Positions 49,101 to 61,799 of a stretch of DNA of 64,000 nucleotides are shown here, in pieces. The translations under genes and the position numbers were made by a program. The notes beneath the pieces were generated by a model. The model saw only the letters and a program-made list of their open reading frames with translations. It was not told the origin of the DNA and made no database searches. The stretch covers positions 3,050,775 to 3,114,774 of the forward strand of contig OZ014418.1 in the NCBI GenBank assembly GCA_963965975.1, written 5' to 3'. Position 1 is the first letter of the stretch. Each line of letters starts with the position of its first letter. The DNA comes from Xestospongia bergquistia (lineage: Eukaryota; Porifera; Demospongiae; Haplosclerida; Petrosiidae).

Positions 49101-52100
49101 CTGTTCCAATCATGAACATGCTCTGATTATTTGTACTAGTCATTCGGAGTTGTTGTCAAAATTGGAAGAACTTTCTTTTTCAGGAAACGATCTAGTGAGT
49201 TCTGTTGCTGCTGCTACTGCAGAAAAAATTTTGATCAATGCAAATGACACATCTCCTGGTATGTTTGTATTACACTACTTACATATAGTGAGTGACATCA
49301 TACAATTTACAAATTGATCATACATACTCAACAATTCTGCTACTGGCTTTTAATTCTGGGCACAGACATACAACGACAAAAACATGAATTTTCACAATAA
49401 TTATTGTAACATATTTGTCATTTTATTTTGTAGAATTATACACAATTGAAGATATTCCATGTTATCAGGATAACTTTCTGTCACTTTTAAGAGTCTGTAT
49501 TAATAGTTTAAAGAGCTATCTTTTAAAAGTACAAACCAGAACAATCACTTTTGTTTATGACCTTGACTTACGAATTCAAATAAGCTTCCTTGTCAGCTTG
49601 TTTCAAGTACTCACATTAATAGGTGAGGAACAAGTTTCCATTGTTTTATCTCAGTGTGATCAGGAGATATCAGAGTTACTTGTTATAATTTGTGATTACA
49701 CTCGTTGGATGTTTACTGGTAAGTCACACAATAATAGTTATATAACTGGTAATATGATGGTATTATTATGTTAAGACTATAAGTTAATATACTTATTGTA
49801 CAGCCGGTTAATTATCAAGTCATTAATTCAATACACTGGAATATTATCAGGTTTTTTTTTCCAGGTGCTCTAAAGAACACTACTGAAGACTTATTACGAC
49901 TTTCTCCGACTCATCCTCTTCCTCTATTTCATGTCTTCTTCCATGTTCTCAGCAACTCAAGCTCTGAAGCTAGAAGACTTTTAATACAAAGCAATGTACT
50001 ATGTCTCATTATGAGTGAAATAGAAGCTTTAACATTTCTTCCAAAGCTACACAAGGTATTAGAATTAACATAGTGAGATATAGGACTTGTCTTGTAGTTT
50101 ATAGTAAAGATATCACAAAATTGTTATTAACTTCAGGACAAGTACTATTTCTTACTATGTAAAATATGGTCAATGTGTTTTTGTAATTATTAAGTGAATA
50201 TTTCCAAGTAAGCCTCTGTACTTTTATACAAGTAATATAATTGAAGTGATATAAAATGACAAGTCATAATGATAGTAATAGCATCACACTTCCATGAACA
50301 AGTGAGTTTCTAAAATTGTTGAAAAAAATATTAAATATATGGATGGCAGTAAAATCTCTCTAATGAACACAAAATAGGAATGACAATATCAATATCCAAG
50401 CAAAAGGAACTCAAGTAGACTCCACTCAGAAGGGACCTTGTTATATGAAATGCACTAAAGTGCTTAACCTTGCTGTTTTATCCAGAGACTTTCCTCAAGT
50501 GAATGTAATCTCACATGATGCACAAGATTATTATTGATGACTCAGCATTTCTCTTCAATCAAAGGGAAAAAAGCTCTGCCTTTTAGTGTGTGTACTGGGT
50601 ACTTTGCACTCTAATTGACAAAAGGTACAACACTTTCCAACTTCTTAGTAAAAGTTAATGATTCTCCAATGACAGCTATGGTGCTAGTATTTTTTGTTTG
50701 CACTCAATGTATCGACAAAGATAACTACCAAAAGTTAGTAAAACTGTCATAACTTTCCAAATAAGTATTTTTGCAAAAATTCTCACTTTAAATAGTTGTA
50801 AAATGTCATAAGCTGTACGCAGAAGGTTTTTATTGAATTCTCAAGTTTTCATTGGAAGCTGTGCTTTTTTCAAAGGTTTTTCATACTTTTAAAGCATTTT
50901 GTTTGTTTGACGCTCCTTTTGGCAGTATTCTTAAGAAGTACAAAAGTTTTGCTACCGTCCATTATAATTTGATGGCTACCAGTGCCGTATTTGCTGAGTT
51001 AAAGCAGTTCAAACCCGTTTGCCCGGGTAACAGACACACTGACAGACTACAGTAACCCTCGTATGGGCCCACGCACAGTGAGGTTAAAAATTGAACACTG
51101 GTGTACTAGCCTACATATTTGTATTGACTCAGTTTAGAACTGCCTAAATCATTACTTTTACTTGTTAAGAAGCACAATACAAGACTACTATTAAATATAG
51201 ATATTTGATCTAAAAGGGTACATTATTTGATACCCTTTTAATCCTTCTAGTTTGTGTTATTATGAGGGAAATAGAGCAATAATAATAAGACAAAAGAGAT
51301 TATGCCATCTCTACATAGACAGTGCTACACCTGATATCACATATGCTTTCGTATTACTGATATCATCTAAAATATAGACTAGTGTATTTTTTTGTGTATA
51401 CTATTATATAGGAATCACAGATAGCATATTTTATTTGTTATGTACACTTAGCTTATTATTGTCTTCCACTTACTATAAAAGATAATACAATGACTACCCA
51501 GCTACACTATAGCCTATTGTACTGGTAAACATGACACATTATGCTTCTAACAACTTTACAATTAAAAATTGTCCTAAAGGATGAGGTTTAATTTTATACA
51601 GAATTTTTAGCTGTTCCACACAACAATACATTAAAATATAAGTGATGTCTAGTTATGTCTCGTTATATCTCATAATGAGATTCATAGCCTTACATTGTGA
51701 ATATTTTACACACAGAGACCTTTGAAATATACAATGTGGGATTTTAATTGACTAGTTTTATCTTCATAAACAACTTAGCAGCAGGTTTATAAAGACCAAA
51801 TTTTTGCTTCTACCATTGTTAATAGATCAATAAGCACTGTTAACCTGCCAATTTAAGATTTAAAAAAAATATTGCTTAACAACATTGTACTGTATTATGG
51901 AGTGTTAGTAGCAGGTTACTATGAATCTCATAATAAGATATATCAGATAACTAAGTAACTGAGGATTTTATAAAAGATGTTGCAATCATTTTTATGGCCC
52001 TTGAACAATACCTTTACAAATCTCCTCATTGACAAGTGTATGTAACATGTAGACCTCTGAAATCTTAACCACAATATATAAATACTAATAGTTGGTCTTC

Positions 52101-54130
52101 GTGGATACAAAATTTGGTCTAAAAAGTAACCTTATAGTAAAGACAACTGTTTTGTCCTACAGCAGTGTTTGTAAGTCCCTATGTAGTCCCTATGTAGTAT
52201 TAGGTCAATAGCCAAAAGTAGACTTAAATTGTCTACTAATTGGTAAACTTCAACATTGTTTTATAAGTACACAATATATGACACTACTCAAGAATGTGTA
52301 CAGACTTCATTAAATAATTACTAAATTTATACTTACTTCAGTCATTGAGTTACTGATTATTATTTTTTCAGGGTATATCTTGGTTAATGCTTATATGTTT
52401 TTCAATTTTAACTAACTGTGCACTACAAGTCAAAGATAACAATTCAGACATTATTGATTATAATGTCATAAAACATCTTTGTGTCAGCGAACATTTTGAC
52501 TTGCGATTTCCAGCAAAAATTATCACATCATTTTCTCCCACTGCTAATTGTCACACAAAACTAACTGAATTGTTAGAGTCTGAAGTAAAAACAATCATCA
52601 ATGGTCTCAGTCAAATTTGTAAGGACAGAAATAACAAGTTGACATTTCTATCTCCTATTGGCTCGCGGATATCATTTAATGCTGAAGAAATGATCATTAT
52701 AATAATCAGTCTACTGTCATCAAGCTCAGTAAATTGTTTAACTTTCACCAAGAACAATGATTCATTGCGTGTCTTGGTTGATCTGAAAACTACAATGCCA
52801 ACGTCTCCGATAGAAGAAAAAATTCATCAATTAGTTAATATTATTTTAAGTCAAGTATCGGAAAAGGAATCAACTATTATTAAGGAATACCTCAAAGTAT
52901 TCCCCAATTCTACACATAACATCACTGAACCACAAAAAAGTAAGGTCATTGCATAAAAGAGACTTTGTCTTTATATGCAATATTGTTATGTTACTTTGTA
53001 GAGTTAGAGATATCACTGATGACTGACTGTGAGTACTGGATGAGTTGTGTTCTAGATTCAATAAAAGTAGTGATGTCAATTAATAATGAAGACTTGGATC
53101 AGAGTTTAGCTGAACATCTTCAAGAACCACATTCCATCAACTTCAAATCAGTGACCTCAGGTGATCGCCTTTGCTCTGAACTGATGCAGCTTTTAAATGT
53201 AGCAACTATGACTGAAGAAAGCAAGATGAACTTTGCTTCACTCACTTCTGAAATGTCATACTTTCTTGTTGTTTTGTCAGCTTTTGTTGACAACTGTTCT
53301 TCAAGTAAGCAACTAACAATAAATACAAATATAGTTATTTAATAGTCTGACATTCATTGCATTTTTTAAATTTATTCAGAGCTTTTCGATGGGATTGCTA
53401 ATGAGAAAGTGCCAACAGCAACCTTAGTTCGTTTAGAAAGAATATTGCTACTACTCCAAGATGTATGTCAAAGTTCTGATGACTTTTGTATGACTCTAGG
53501 AAGAACAGGATTTATACAAGGTCTTGATGACATGGTACATACTTTCTCTATACATGAGCTCTACAGTGGTTTACCACAGGTATGTATATAGTAAAATACA
53601 CATATACATATATTCTTAATAATCAACATAGCAATATAGTAATATAATTGTGATTAACCCTCACCATTTGATGTGTGAGCATTTCCAGACAAAGCGCAAA
53701 AGCAACTTCAGGTCATTAAACATGTGTTTAAACTTAGTTAACAAGTTTCACAATTAGTTTCTAACAAGTGTTGCCACTTTTGACATAACGTTTGAAGTCA
53801 GGTAAAAAAACATGCTCTACATGTTGTTTCTACTGATTATGTAACAATATATGAAAAATGAAGTAACTGCCATGATAAACTTTTGAAAGAAACTTAAAAA
53901 TGCTTTTGTACGTGAGAAGTCAATTTATCAAACATAAAGTATTTGTTACCTAACAGACATACACACACGAGGATTAACAAGTGATAAATTTGTTCTCTGT
54001 TAAGCTTTCTCCCAATATGGTTTATATTTCTTAATGTAATTATACAAGCTAAAATATATCAATCTCCATCTACATGGACAAATAAAAGCGACGTCTACTG
54101 TATTGTTTCTTATTATATGTTTAATTGATT
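46134..54130 (+). repeat. Segmental duplication, copy 2 (pairs with 8905-16850)
   Basis: Shares the family B 5' flank, exons 1-8 and the first ~550 bp of intron 8. Homology fades around 54130, about 0.85 kb before the gypsy remnant R2. Confidence 0.85.
46496..53579 (+). CDS. Family B paralogue, exons 1-8 only; HNH part lost
   Basis: Exons: 46496-46790, 47799-47971, 48616-49258, 49434-49718, 49865-50055, 52372-52939, 53002-53304, 53380-53579; 2,658 nt, 886 codons, all open with the same phases as the complete copy. Exon 6 is one codon longer. Exon 8 is 57 nt shorter at its start, in frame, removing 19 residues. Exons 9-11, which encode the rest of the helical part, the HNH-type module and the Cys-rich end, are absent: intron 8 homology stops near 54130 and transposon remnants follow. 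Reading on from exon 8 into the intron gives a stop within four codons, so a truncated ~889-residue protein is possible. Open frames over eight exons argue for recent truncation or retained function. Confidence 0.78.
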
Positions 54131-54974
54131 GACAAAGATTCCTAGTAATACTTGTAGAAACGCAATAGAACAAACAAGTAAGACACATGAAGTCAAGACC
54201 GTGAATAATTCATGTATGACTGATACATGGTCATAGAATAGCCTTGTACCCAAGCATAACTACTGCTTGTGCATGCACTTAATTCCACTGATTTCTTGGA
54301 AAATAATATACTCTATGAATCCTCTGTCAACTTAATGTAAAAATTCCTTTTACCGCAATCTTCCAATATCTACAATAGTAACTTGTATTACAAATAGTAC
54401 CTTCTCTGCTGCTCTACTCTATGATCTAAAGTAGATAGTAAGACTACATCTATCTCTTAAAAAGAGCGTTTTGTCTGTTAAAGCTGTATATGACTGACCA
54501 AACAATACCTTCGTGTGGTCACCAATTCTACTCATTCATGATAGATATCTAGCTTTGTCTTGTTGGTAATGAGAAGAGCTGTTCTGTGTTGATAATAAGT
54601 ACTTTAGTAGCTCAAATGTATGATCAAGTAGTTATTCGCAAAGCCCAATGATTTTGAATCCCAATTGTACTGAACAAGTGTAATGCTCCTTAGCTTGCAC
54701 TAAACTTCTGCACAAATAACAAAATTGACTGGTTAAGCAAGACATTGCATATAATCTATCATAAATGAAATGTCATCACTATAAAGCACAGCATACTGAT
54801 TTGTCATTTTCTTTAAAATGCTGTAATTATGAAGTCAATATATTTGAATAATTATCCGCTGGTGCAAGCAGTAGCTACCAAGTGTTCTTTACTTTTGTGA
54901 ACACCTAGGTATTACGCTAAGTCATATTATTACATCACCGCTTCTGATAGGTCAATACATATTACATTATTGTA
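54131..54974. other. Breakpoint region, no gene seen
   Basis: Lies between the end of family B homology and gypsy remnant R2. No trace of exons 9-11. It may hold an LTR of R2 that I could not delimit. Confidence 0.5.
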
Positions 54975-55259
54975 CTGGCAGTTAAGATATTTTTCCACTT
55001 CTACTGACGATGTCTCTAGTATTACAATTAACTGAAATAGGAACATTATTAGTTTGAGTTTGAATGATCTCATCACTAGTTGGATCTTCTAAATGTAGTT
55101 TATCAATAATAGGAGAATTCTCTTGAGGGTTACTAACAATATGTCTTCGGTTTCTCCTTATTACTACTGAACCAGTCAGTATCATGAAATTATAAGATAG
55201 GTATGGCATTTCTTCAATGACTGTCCCATTAGTGTACAATCCAGTATCCTTACATTTTC

Positions 55260-56694
55260 ACACTTGCGAAATTGTTGACATGCCCACTTAACTGCTAGTC
55301 CCTCCTTTTCAATCTGTGTGTACCGTTGTTCTGTATTGGTAAGTGATCTTGATGCATAGGTGAAACTAACAGTGCAGATGATTGTAGAAGTTCTTTAACT
55401 TCGTCAAAAGCAGCTTGTTGTTTCTGAGTCTAATTCCACTTGGTACCTTTACGTAGCAGTAAATGTAGTGGAGACAATGTGGAAGATAAGTTTGGCAGAA
55501 ATTTGTGATAATAGTTAACAAGACCTAGAAAGGCTGTGATATTTGTGGGAGCAGGTGCTTTCTGGATTGCCTGAACTTTAGTAGGTGATGGATGTAATCC
55601 TGTGCTGTCAATTATGTGACCTAAATATTCCACTGAAGTGGTGGCAAAGGTGCATTTGAATTGTTGCAGGGTAATTCCAGCTGATTGTAGGTGAGGCAAA
55701 ACTTGTTCTAGTTTTTGCATGTAATATGCTTCACTAGTACCAGAAACTAGAATGTCATCTATGTAACACAGACGTTTGGAAAGCTCTGGAGAAGGCTCTC
55801 CATGAGACGTTGAAAAATACTAGGAGCTGTCGAAATCCCATATGGTAAACGTTCGAACTGAAATAACCCTTTATGAGTGTTGATGGTAATGAACTTTTTG
55901 GAATCTTGATCTAGCGGTAACTGTTGATATGCTTGACTGAGGTCTAACTTTGAAAACAACTTTCCTCCTTGTAATGCAGCAAAAATATCTTTGATTCGTG
56001 GTAATGGATAATTATCTGGAGTGAGGACTCTGTTAACAGTGACCTTATAATCACCGCAGAGACGTATCGAGCCATCCCGCTTCATGATTGGAACAATAGG
56101 TGCTGCCCATTCAGAATGTTGAACTGGAGTAATGACACCTAATTCTTGCAATCGCCTGAGTTCAACTTCTATCTTATCCTTTAGTCGATAGGGAACAGGT
56201 CTGGCTCTGAAAAATTTTGGTGCATCCTTTGTATTGCATTACAATTTAGCAGTGGCATTTTGTAGAAAACCTAGAGAATCAGAAAACAAAGAATTATATT
56301 TATTAATGAGAGATGATATTGACTGTTCCTGAACTGAGTAGATAGAGTTCCAGTCTATCTTGATCTTTTCTAGCCATTTTCTCTCGAATAAACTTGGTCC
56401 ATGGCCTTGTACTACTACTAATGGAAGTGTCTGTGAATGACTATTATAACCAACTTGAACGTCGTAGGTTCCCAAAATATGGAGATTTTGACCTGAATAA
56501 GTGGTAAATGTAATGCTTGTAGTTTGTAACTTGTCTGTTGGACTCGCGATGGCCTGAAAGGTTTGTCCACTAATGACTGAAATTGAGGCACCAGTATCTA
56601 CCTCCATTAAAATATCAGTTCCATTGACATTAACTGTAATAACAATAGCTTTAACTTTTCCAGTTAAGGTGGATAATGTATAAGTGTATTCCAA
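55260..56694 (-). pseudogene. protease-RT-RNase H remnant of R2
   Basis: Protease frame 56694-56239 with DTGASISVIS. RT 56151-55759 with DLSQAYQQLPL. A frameshift falls exactly at the RT catalytic motif (about 55760-55740), then 55720-55430 continues with YYHKFLPNLSSTLSPLH. RNase H is truncated. Confidence 0.85.
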
Positions 56695-56939
56695 CTCATT
56701 TAGAGTGGTAGGAGGGTCAGAGGTCTGGGAAGGGGCATGCTCTGTGGTTAAGGTGTGTACACTAGGTTTCTTTGAAAGTCTAGGAGGTCAGTCTTGAGGT
56801 TTCGAGGTCCCAGCAGAAGAACATCTTGGGAGTAGTCCTGCAGACTTTGGCAATATGTCCAATCTTACCACAGGCTCTTCACTCTGATGTCTGGAAGCTG
56901 CACGCATTAGCTAAATGATTACCTCCACAGCGGTAACAA

Positions 56940-57540
56940 TTAACATGACGCTTGAATGTAGTACTAGGTTAGGGTGTGCTATGTAGGTGTTGAACTGCTG
57001 TAGTGTAGTGGGTGGATGACCCTTTTAGCAGATCAGCATCATTTTTAGCAGCAGCTTTGACTGACTGAGCAAGCTCAAAGGCCTTGTCATAAGTTAGTTT
57101 TGATTCCTGAAGTAAACGATTTTGTATGCGGATGTCATTAACACCACACACTAGACGATCTCTGACCATTTCGTTCAATTTATCACCGAATTCACAGTGT
57201 TCGCCTAAACGTTTGAGTTCTGCCACATATGTAGCTACTGATTCGTTATCTTTTCTTGTCCTAGTATTAAATTTGAAACATTGCATAATGACTGAAGGAG
57301 TAGGGTTGAAGTGATTACTAAGTAGATCTACGAGGTCAGTGTAGGACTTACTCTCTGGCGTATTGGGTTGTAGTAACTTTTTGAGCAACTGGAAGGTCGA
57401 CAGACCGTACACTGTAAGTAAAATAGCTTTCTTCTTAGCTGGATCGTGGACATCGTAATATCCTAGTCTTTCGGCATAGGACGACCAAGTTTATTGGCTT
57501 GGGGTGAATTGAGAAATTTTCCCATGAACTGACATGACTT
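56940..57540 (-). pseudogene. gag remnant of R2
   Basis: 147-codon frame (57412-56969) with the same FKFNTR and VATYVAEL blocks as R1 gag. The upstream start codon region (about 57535) is separated by a stop near 57500. Zinc knuckles follow in shifted frame. Confidence 0.75.
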
Positions 57541-57774
57541 TACTCTCGTCGCCAATGTTGTAGCCGAGCACGCGATGAAAACAACTTTAACTATAATGAA
57601 CCTTTTAACAACAGAACTAATGACAGAACAGAACTGAACTAATAAAAAATATTAGAGCTATATATATTTATACACATATAAGGTTTCAAAGGAAATTAAA
57701 TAAAAAAAGTCCTAACAGAAATAATAACTCAAAATGAATATTTATAGTTACCACAGATGGGGAGACTGTACAAT

Positions 57775-57960
57775 GGCTTCTAATTTCTCTTATGTATGCT
57801 CAATTACATTTTTAGTGATCTTATGTCCAGGTATTGTACAATGTACATTTTTCTCGTCCAAGTTTCATTCCAGCAAGTGACAATCTTTCTATTACTTTCT
57901 CTTCATTAGCTACATTAGCTACATGCTCTCATTCAGTTTGGCCTCTGATTAGTATATCAT

Positions 57961-58014
<54 letters not shown>

Positions 58015-59720
58015 TGAGATGCATTAGTTTTGGGAGGAGATTCTCCATCTGGTGCTGAAAAATTGAGTTGGTTCTGAATGGTAGTTACCTGTTTGCATGT
58101 AACCCTATGTGTGTATTCATGTTAGTATATAGCTGACACTATAGATTAGTTTCTACTTGTTGATATGCACTTGACAGATCCATGATTATGAAAGACCTCC
58201 CTCATGTTAGCAAAGAAAAAAATCATCAACTATATATAAGTAACGGGTAGGTATCAAGTTTAGATGTTGTATTAATAGTGGTTTTGTAATCTCCACAGAT
58301 ACATATTGAGTTGTCTGGTTCATAACCATGACTATGAGCAAGGCCCACTCTGAGAACAGCATTCTCTCTATTATTCCCTCACATTGTAGTCTGTCTAGTT
58401 CTGCTTCAACTTTGAGTCTGATTGCATATAGATCAGGATGAGCTCCACAAAAATAACTTTAGTCTAAGGTAGGGGTCAATGTGAATTTTTGGTGGTGCTC
58501 CTTTTAACTTCCGTAGACCTTTCTCAACCACCAGATTATACTTATCCAAAAGCAACTCTAAGTCTCCTTGCTGAGTTGCTGTTAGACTTATCATATACTT
58601 TTCCAATTCAATTGAAAATGCATAAGGATGTTATGACCAAAAAGACTTTGGACCAGTGCCTTCAACAATCAACAGTGGTAACACTTTCTCAACTCCTTCA
58701 TAACTCACTTCTACATTCACCAAGCTCAGTACTTTAACATTGTGACCAGAGTTTGACATATATCTAAACTGTTAATTATTTCAGTTCCTTAATATGACCA
58801 ATTTGTGTGATAGCTTTCTGACTAATAATTGACAATGATGCTCCACTGCCTAAATCCATTGTAATTAATATCTTATTTATATTTACTGTATTATGAATTG
58901 GTTTGGCCAAACTATCAGTTAGTCTCAAAAGTCTGTGAATATCTTCTTCATCTGACTTGGTAGTATCTTTATCTTCAACATGGTGTATCTGCATATAAGG
59001 TTTCGAATCTTCTGTTTTAAGTGCTGTTGCTGACGTCCACTCATACACATTTTTGCAATCTGACCTTGTTTATGACATAAGTGACACTCCTTGTTTATGA
59101 AAAAACATCTTTGAGCCATTTTCTGACCATCTGTAACAACTCTGATTTGGTTTCATCTTTTGTTGCTAGACTCTCTGAACTGTGACTAGTAGGTTCTGTT
59201 CAACTTCAAACATTACTTTTGAACTTTTCTCAGCTGCTTTCTAATCCTTGAGCAACCTCAGATGTTTTGGCAAGAGTCAAACTTTTTTCCGATATTTACA
59301 AAACTCTGATAATTTCCTTAGTTCTGCTACAAAAGTCGCAATAGTTTTGTTTGACTGACAAAACTCTGGAATTGAAATGAAAATGTTGAACCATCTTCAA
59401 TTGTCTTGAATGAAAATGTTCTCTCACTAGCTTGGCTAAATCCTCTTAAAATAGGTCTGAGGGCTTTGTTGGAGTCAACAAATTCCTTATTAATTGATAT
59501 GTCGTTAACAACACAACTGCTGAGAAGAATGGTACATTTCTTCTCTTTGGCCCCAATATCATTAGCCACACAATAGGTCTGAAGTCATTCTAAGTACATG
59601 TCTCAATGTTCTCACTCTGGTAAAAATTCTCCCACACTTCCATGTTTAGCCATCTTGACTTCTCTCTTAACTTGTTTTTATCACCTCATGCTTTTGTGGT
59701 TTCATGACCACTCATTATAG
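57775..59720 (-). mobile_element. Ty3/gypsy remnant R3, more decayed
   Basis: Minus-strand pieces: gag-like (59569-59200), protease-like (59048-58776, with DLGSGASLSIIS, so the active-site DTG appears as DLG), RT N-terminal region (about 58480-58180, with CGDYKTTIN) and the RT catalytic block DDILIRG (about 57955-57940). Many stops. An (AT)n tract (57967-58013) has expanded within the RT region. It belongs to a different lineage from R1/R2, judged by the diverged gag and protease. Confidence 0.7.
57967..58013. repeat. (AT)n microsatellite within R3
   Basis: Pure AT tract of about 47 bp, interrupting the RT remnant. Confidence 0.95.
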
Positions 59721-60140
59721 ACGCCTCTTTTGAGCTTTACCTCCATCATCAGTTATGTCCTGTATTCACTCAGTTATGGTTTGTAAACTTTATTTTAGTA
59801 TAAAACAACTACATTTATCATAAAACAAAAAAACTCAAAAAATGCATTAACATGGACATTTTATTCTGTAAGTTGCATAGATCACTTAAGTGACAGGAAG
59901 TCTAGAACGGTAATGATGTTCATGGGTATGCATAAAGTAAACACAAGACAAAATCAAACAACAATAAAGTACAATAATGTAATACCGTAAGGGTACAAAT
60001 TTTCAAAGGTTTAAATTTTCGTGTTTTTTTATAATTTTGCTTTATTATTTAAATTTTGTGGATATTAACTTTCATGTTTAGTGGGTGTGAAGTATTAATT
60101 GATGGGTGTGGTATCAGACACATGTTGTGAACACAAGCAT
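59721..60140. other. Intergenic stretch, nothing recognised
   Basis: AT-rich DNA between R3 and the inverted repeat; no coding potential seen. Confidence 0.5.
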
Positions 60141-60219
60141 CCTTTGCGCAAAGTATGTCTATCTATGAATCCATGGTGACTCACCATGGATTCATAGCTA
60201 GCCATACTTTGCGCAAAGG
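60141..60219. repeat. 79-bp inverted repeat next to hAT remnant
   Basis: Arms start 'cctttgcgcaaagtatg' and end 'catactttgcgcaaagg'; the inner arms 'tatgaatccatggtga' and 'tcaccatggattcata' flank a 1-nt centre. It directly adjoins the left end of the hAT element. Confidence 0.9.
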
Positions 60220-60221
60220 CA

Positions 60222-61179
60222 TGGGGCCAAGTAAATTGGTACTTGTACTTAAGTACTATAAGTACATCTATGAAAGTACTTGTACTTGTACTCAAGTACT
60301 GAGGTATGTACTTGCAAGTACTTAAATACTTATAAGTACTTTGAAGTACCTTTAAGTCTTTTAAGTCCTTCTAATGTTATTGATCAAAGAAGGTGTTACC
60401 TTTTCATACTTAACTACATCAACCAGGTGCTAAATAGAGGTCAAAGACTCAAAGTTATCTCATGAGTAGTCATGCATATATAAGGATGACAAGGACAGAT
60501 CCTCAGTTTAAACTTTGCTGGTGTAGTGATGAGGCTGTCAATTTAAGATCAAAAGAAGTATTGAATGCTGCAGTTGAAAAAATTAACCCTGTCCAATTTC
60601 ATGTTGAGGGTACTTCTGAACCACCTTTAAAGAAGAGCAAAACCTTATTTAGTTTCATGCCTGAGCCTGAGGCTGAAACCAATTCCTTCCAGAGTCAGTC
60701 GAACACTGACGATTACTTAGCAGCTCCTTGTGTCTCCATGGACACAAACCCAGCCAATTATTGGAAAGAAAATCACAGAAAGTATCCATCTCTTGCGAAT
60801 ATTGCTAAGGAAGTTCTGTTCTTGGAATACCTTTTTCATCTTCAGCTGTAGAGAGGCTATTTAGCATTGCAGGAAAGGTTTTCACACCAGAAAGATGTAG
60901 ACTAAGCGACGACAGATTCGAACAGCTAATGTTTATAAGATGTAATAATGATAATGTACCATTATTGTAATCTGTTTGACTGCCAAAAACTAATAACCAC
61001 TCCCAAATTCATTACCTATCAGTTGAAACATTTGTACTTGTACTTGTACTTAAGTACTTTCTAAAGTACTTGTACTTATACTTAAGTACATTTTAATTAT
61101 TGGAGCTTGTACTTGTACTTAAGATTTTTTGAAAGTACTTGTACTTTACTTAAGTACTTTCAAAAGTACTTGGCCCCAT
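60222..61179 (+). mobile_element. hAT element remnant with terminal and subterminal repeats
   Basis: Both ends carry inverted TGGGGCCAAGTA, followed inward by many copies of 'agtacttgtacttaagtac' in both orientations (60235-60360 and 61030-61165). Such subterminal repeats are typical of hAT transposase binding sites. Between them is a transposase fragment. No clear 8-bp target duplication remains. Confidence 0.8.
60501..60970 (+). pseudogene. hAT transposase C-terminal (dimerisation) fragment
   Basis: An open piece to 60851 includes a Ser/Pro-rich linker, then YWKENHRKYPSLANIAKEVL. After a frameshift near 60812 the other frame continues with SSAVERLFSIAGKV, the hallmark of the hATC domain, and RRL-type residues around RLSDDRFEQLMFI, ending at TAA 60968-60970. 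The upstream catalytic core is missing. Confidence 0.82.
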
Positions 61180-61189
61180 ACTGATGGTG

Positions 61190-61465
61190 AGAGGGTACCA
61201 TATATACAAGAAAATCTGGGAAACAGTTGACGGAGAAGTACTTCAGTGTAAAAAAGAAAGAAGTAACTGACATGATCCCTTTGCAGTAGTTGTTATCAAG
61301 GACAACACCATAGTTGGACATGTGCCTACTGCTATATGCTCTCTATTCTTGAGAGGAAGAGGTTCTATAGCATGTAACGTCAGAGGCAGTAAAAGGTACT
61401 CATATGACCTTCCTCAGGGAGGACTTGAAATAACTTGTACACTAATATTTTCTGGTGAGCAATCT
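61190..61465 (+). pseudogene. HIRAN-like domain fragment
   Basis: Reads GYHIYKKIWETVDGE, then a stop in place of a residue before HDPFAVVVIKDNTIVGHVP, then SLFLRGRGSIACNVRG and DLPQGGLEITC. This pattern (Asp-Pro-x-Ala-Val ... Val-Gly-His-Val-Pro) is HIRAN-like and, from memory, is common in uncharacterised marine invertebrate proteins and transposons. One stop and probably a frame change. Assignment is moderate. Confidence 0.5.
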
Positions 61466-61799
61466 AAAATTGTAAAAATAAAAGGAATATAATACTAGCT
61501 TAAGAAAACAAGAAGAAAGATGAAAGTGGAGAATCAAGGAGTGAAGATAAGGTGAATTGTGAATCTGTTATAAAAAGAAGGGAAACCAGCAATGATATGG
61601 AATGGGTATGCATAATAGGTAATATATCATTAAAGCTTGAACAAGGAAATGCTACTAGGAGGACTACAGCTGACTAATATGCATATTAATACATCACAAA
61701 TGATACTGAAAAATCAATTTCCATTAATAAATGGCCTAACATCAACATTGGCAGTTTCTAGTACATCCTTTGGTAGTTGGGTTTCGAATTATATTCAGA

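Larger units (their letters stand above)
54975..57580 (-). mobile_element. Ty3/gypsy LTR retrotransposon remnant R2, integrase core deleted
   Basis: Minus-strand order: untranslated leader with 'attggcgacgagag' (about 57565-57545), gag (57540-56940), two CCHC zinc knuckles (about 56945-56840), protease (56694-56239, DTGA active site), RT (56151-55760 then 55720-55430, with VDDILVSG at the frame break), partial RNase H (to about 55260), then a jump to the integrase C-terminal tail (55239-54982, with VVIRRNRRHIV). Integrase zinc finger and DDE core are missing, as in R1. A TATA-containing AT-rich stretch (57660-57700) upstream may be the 5' LTR. Confidence 0.85.
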
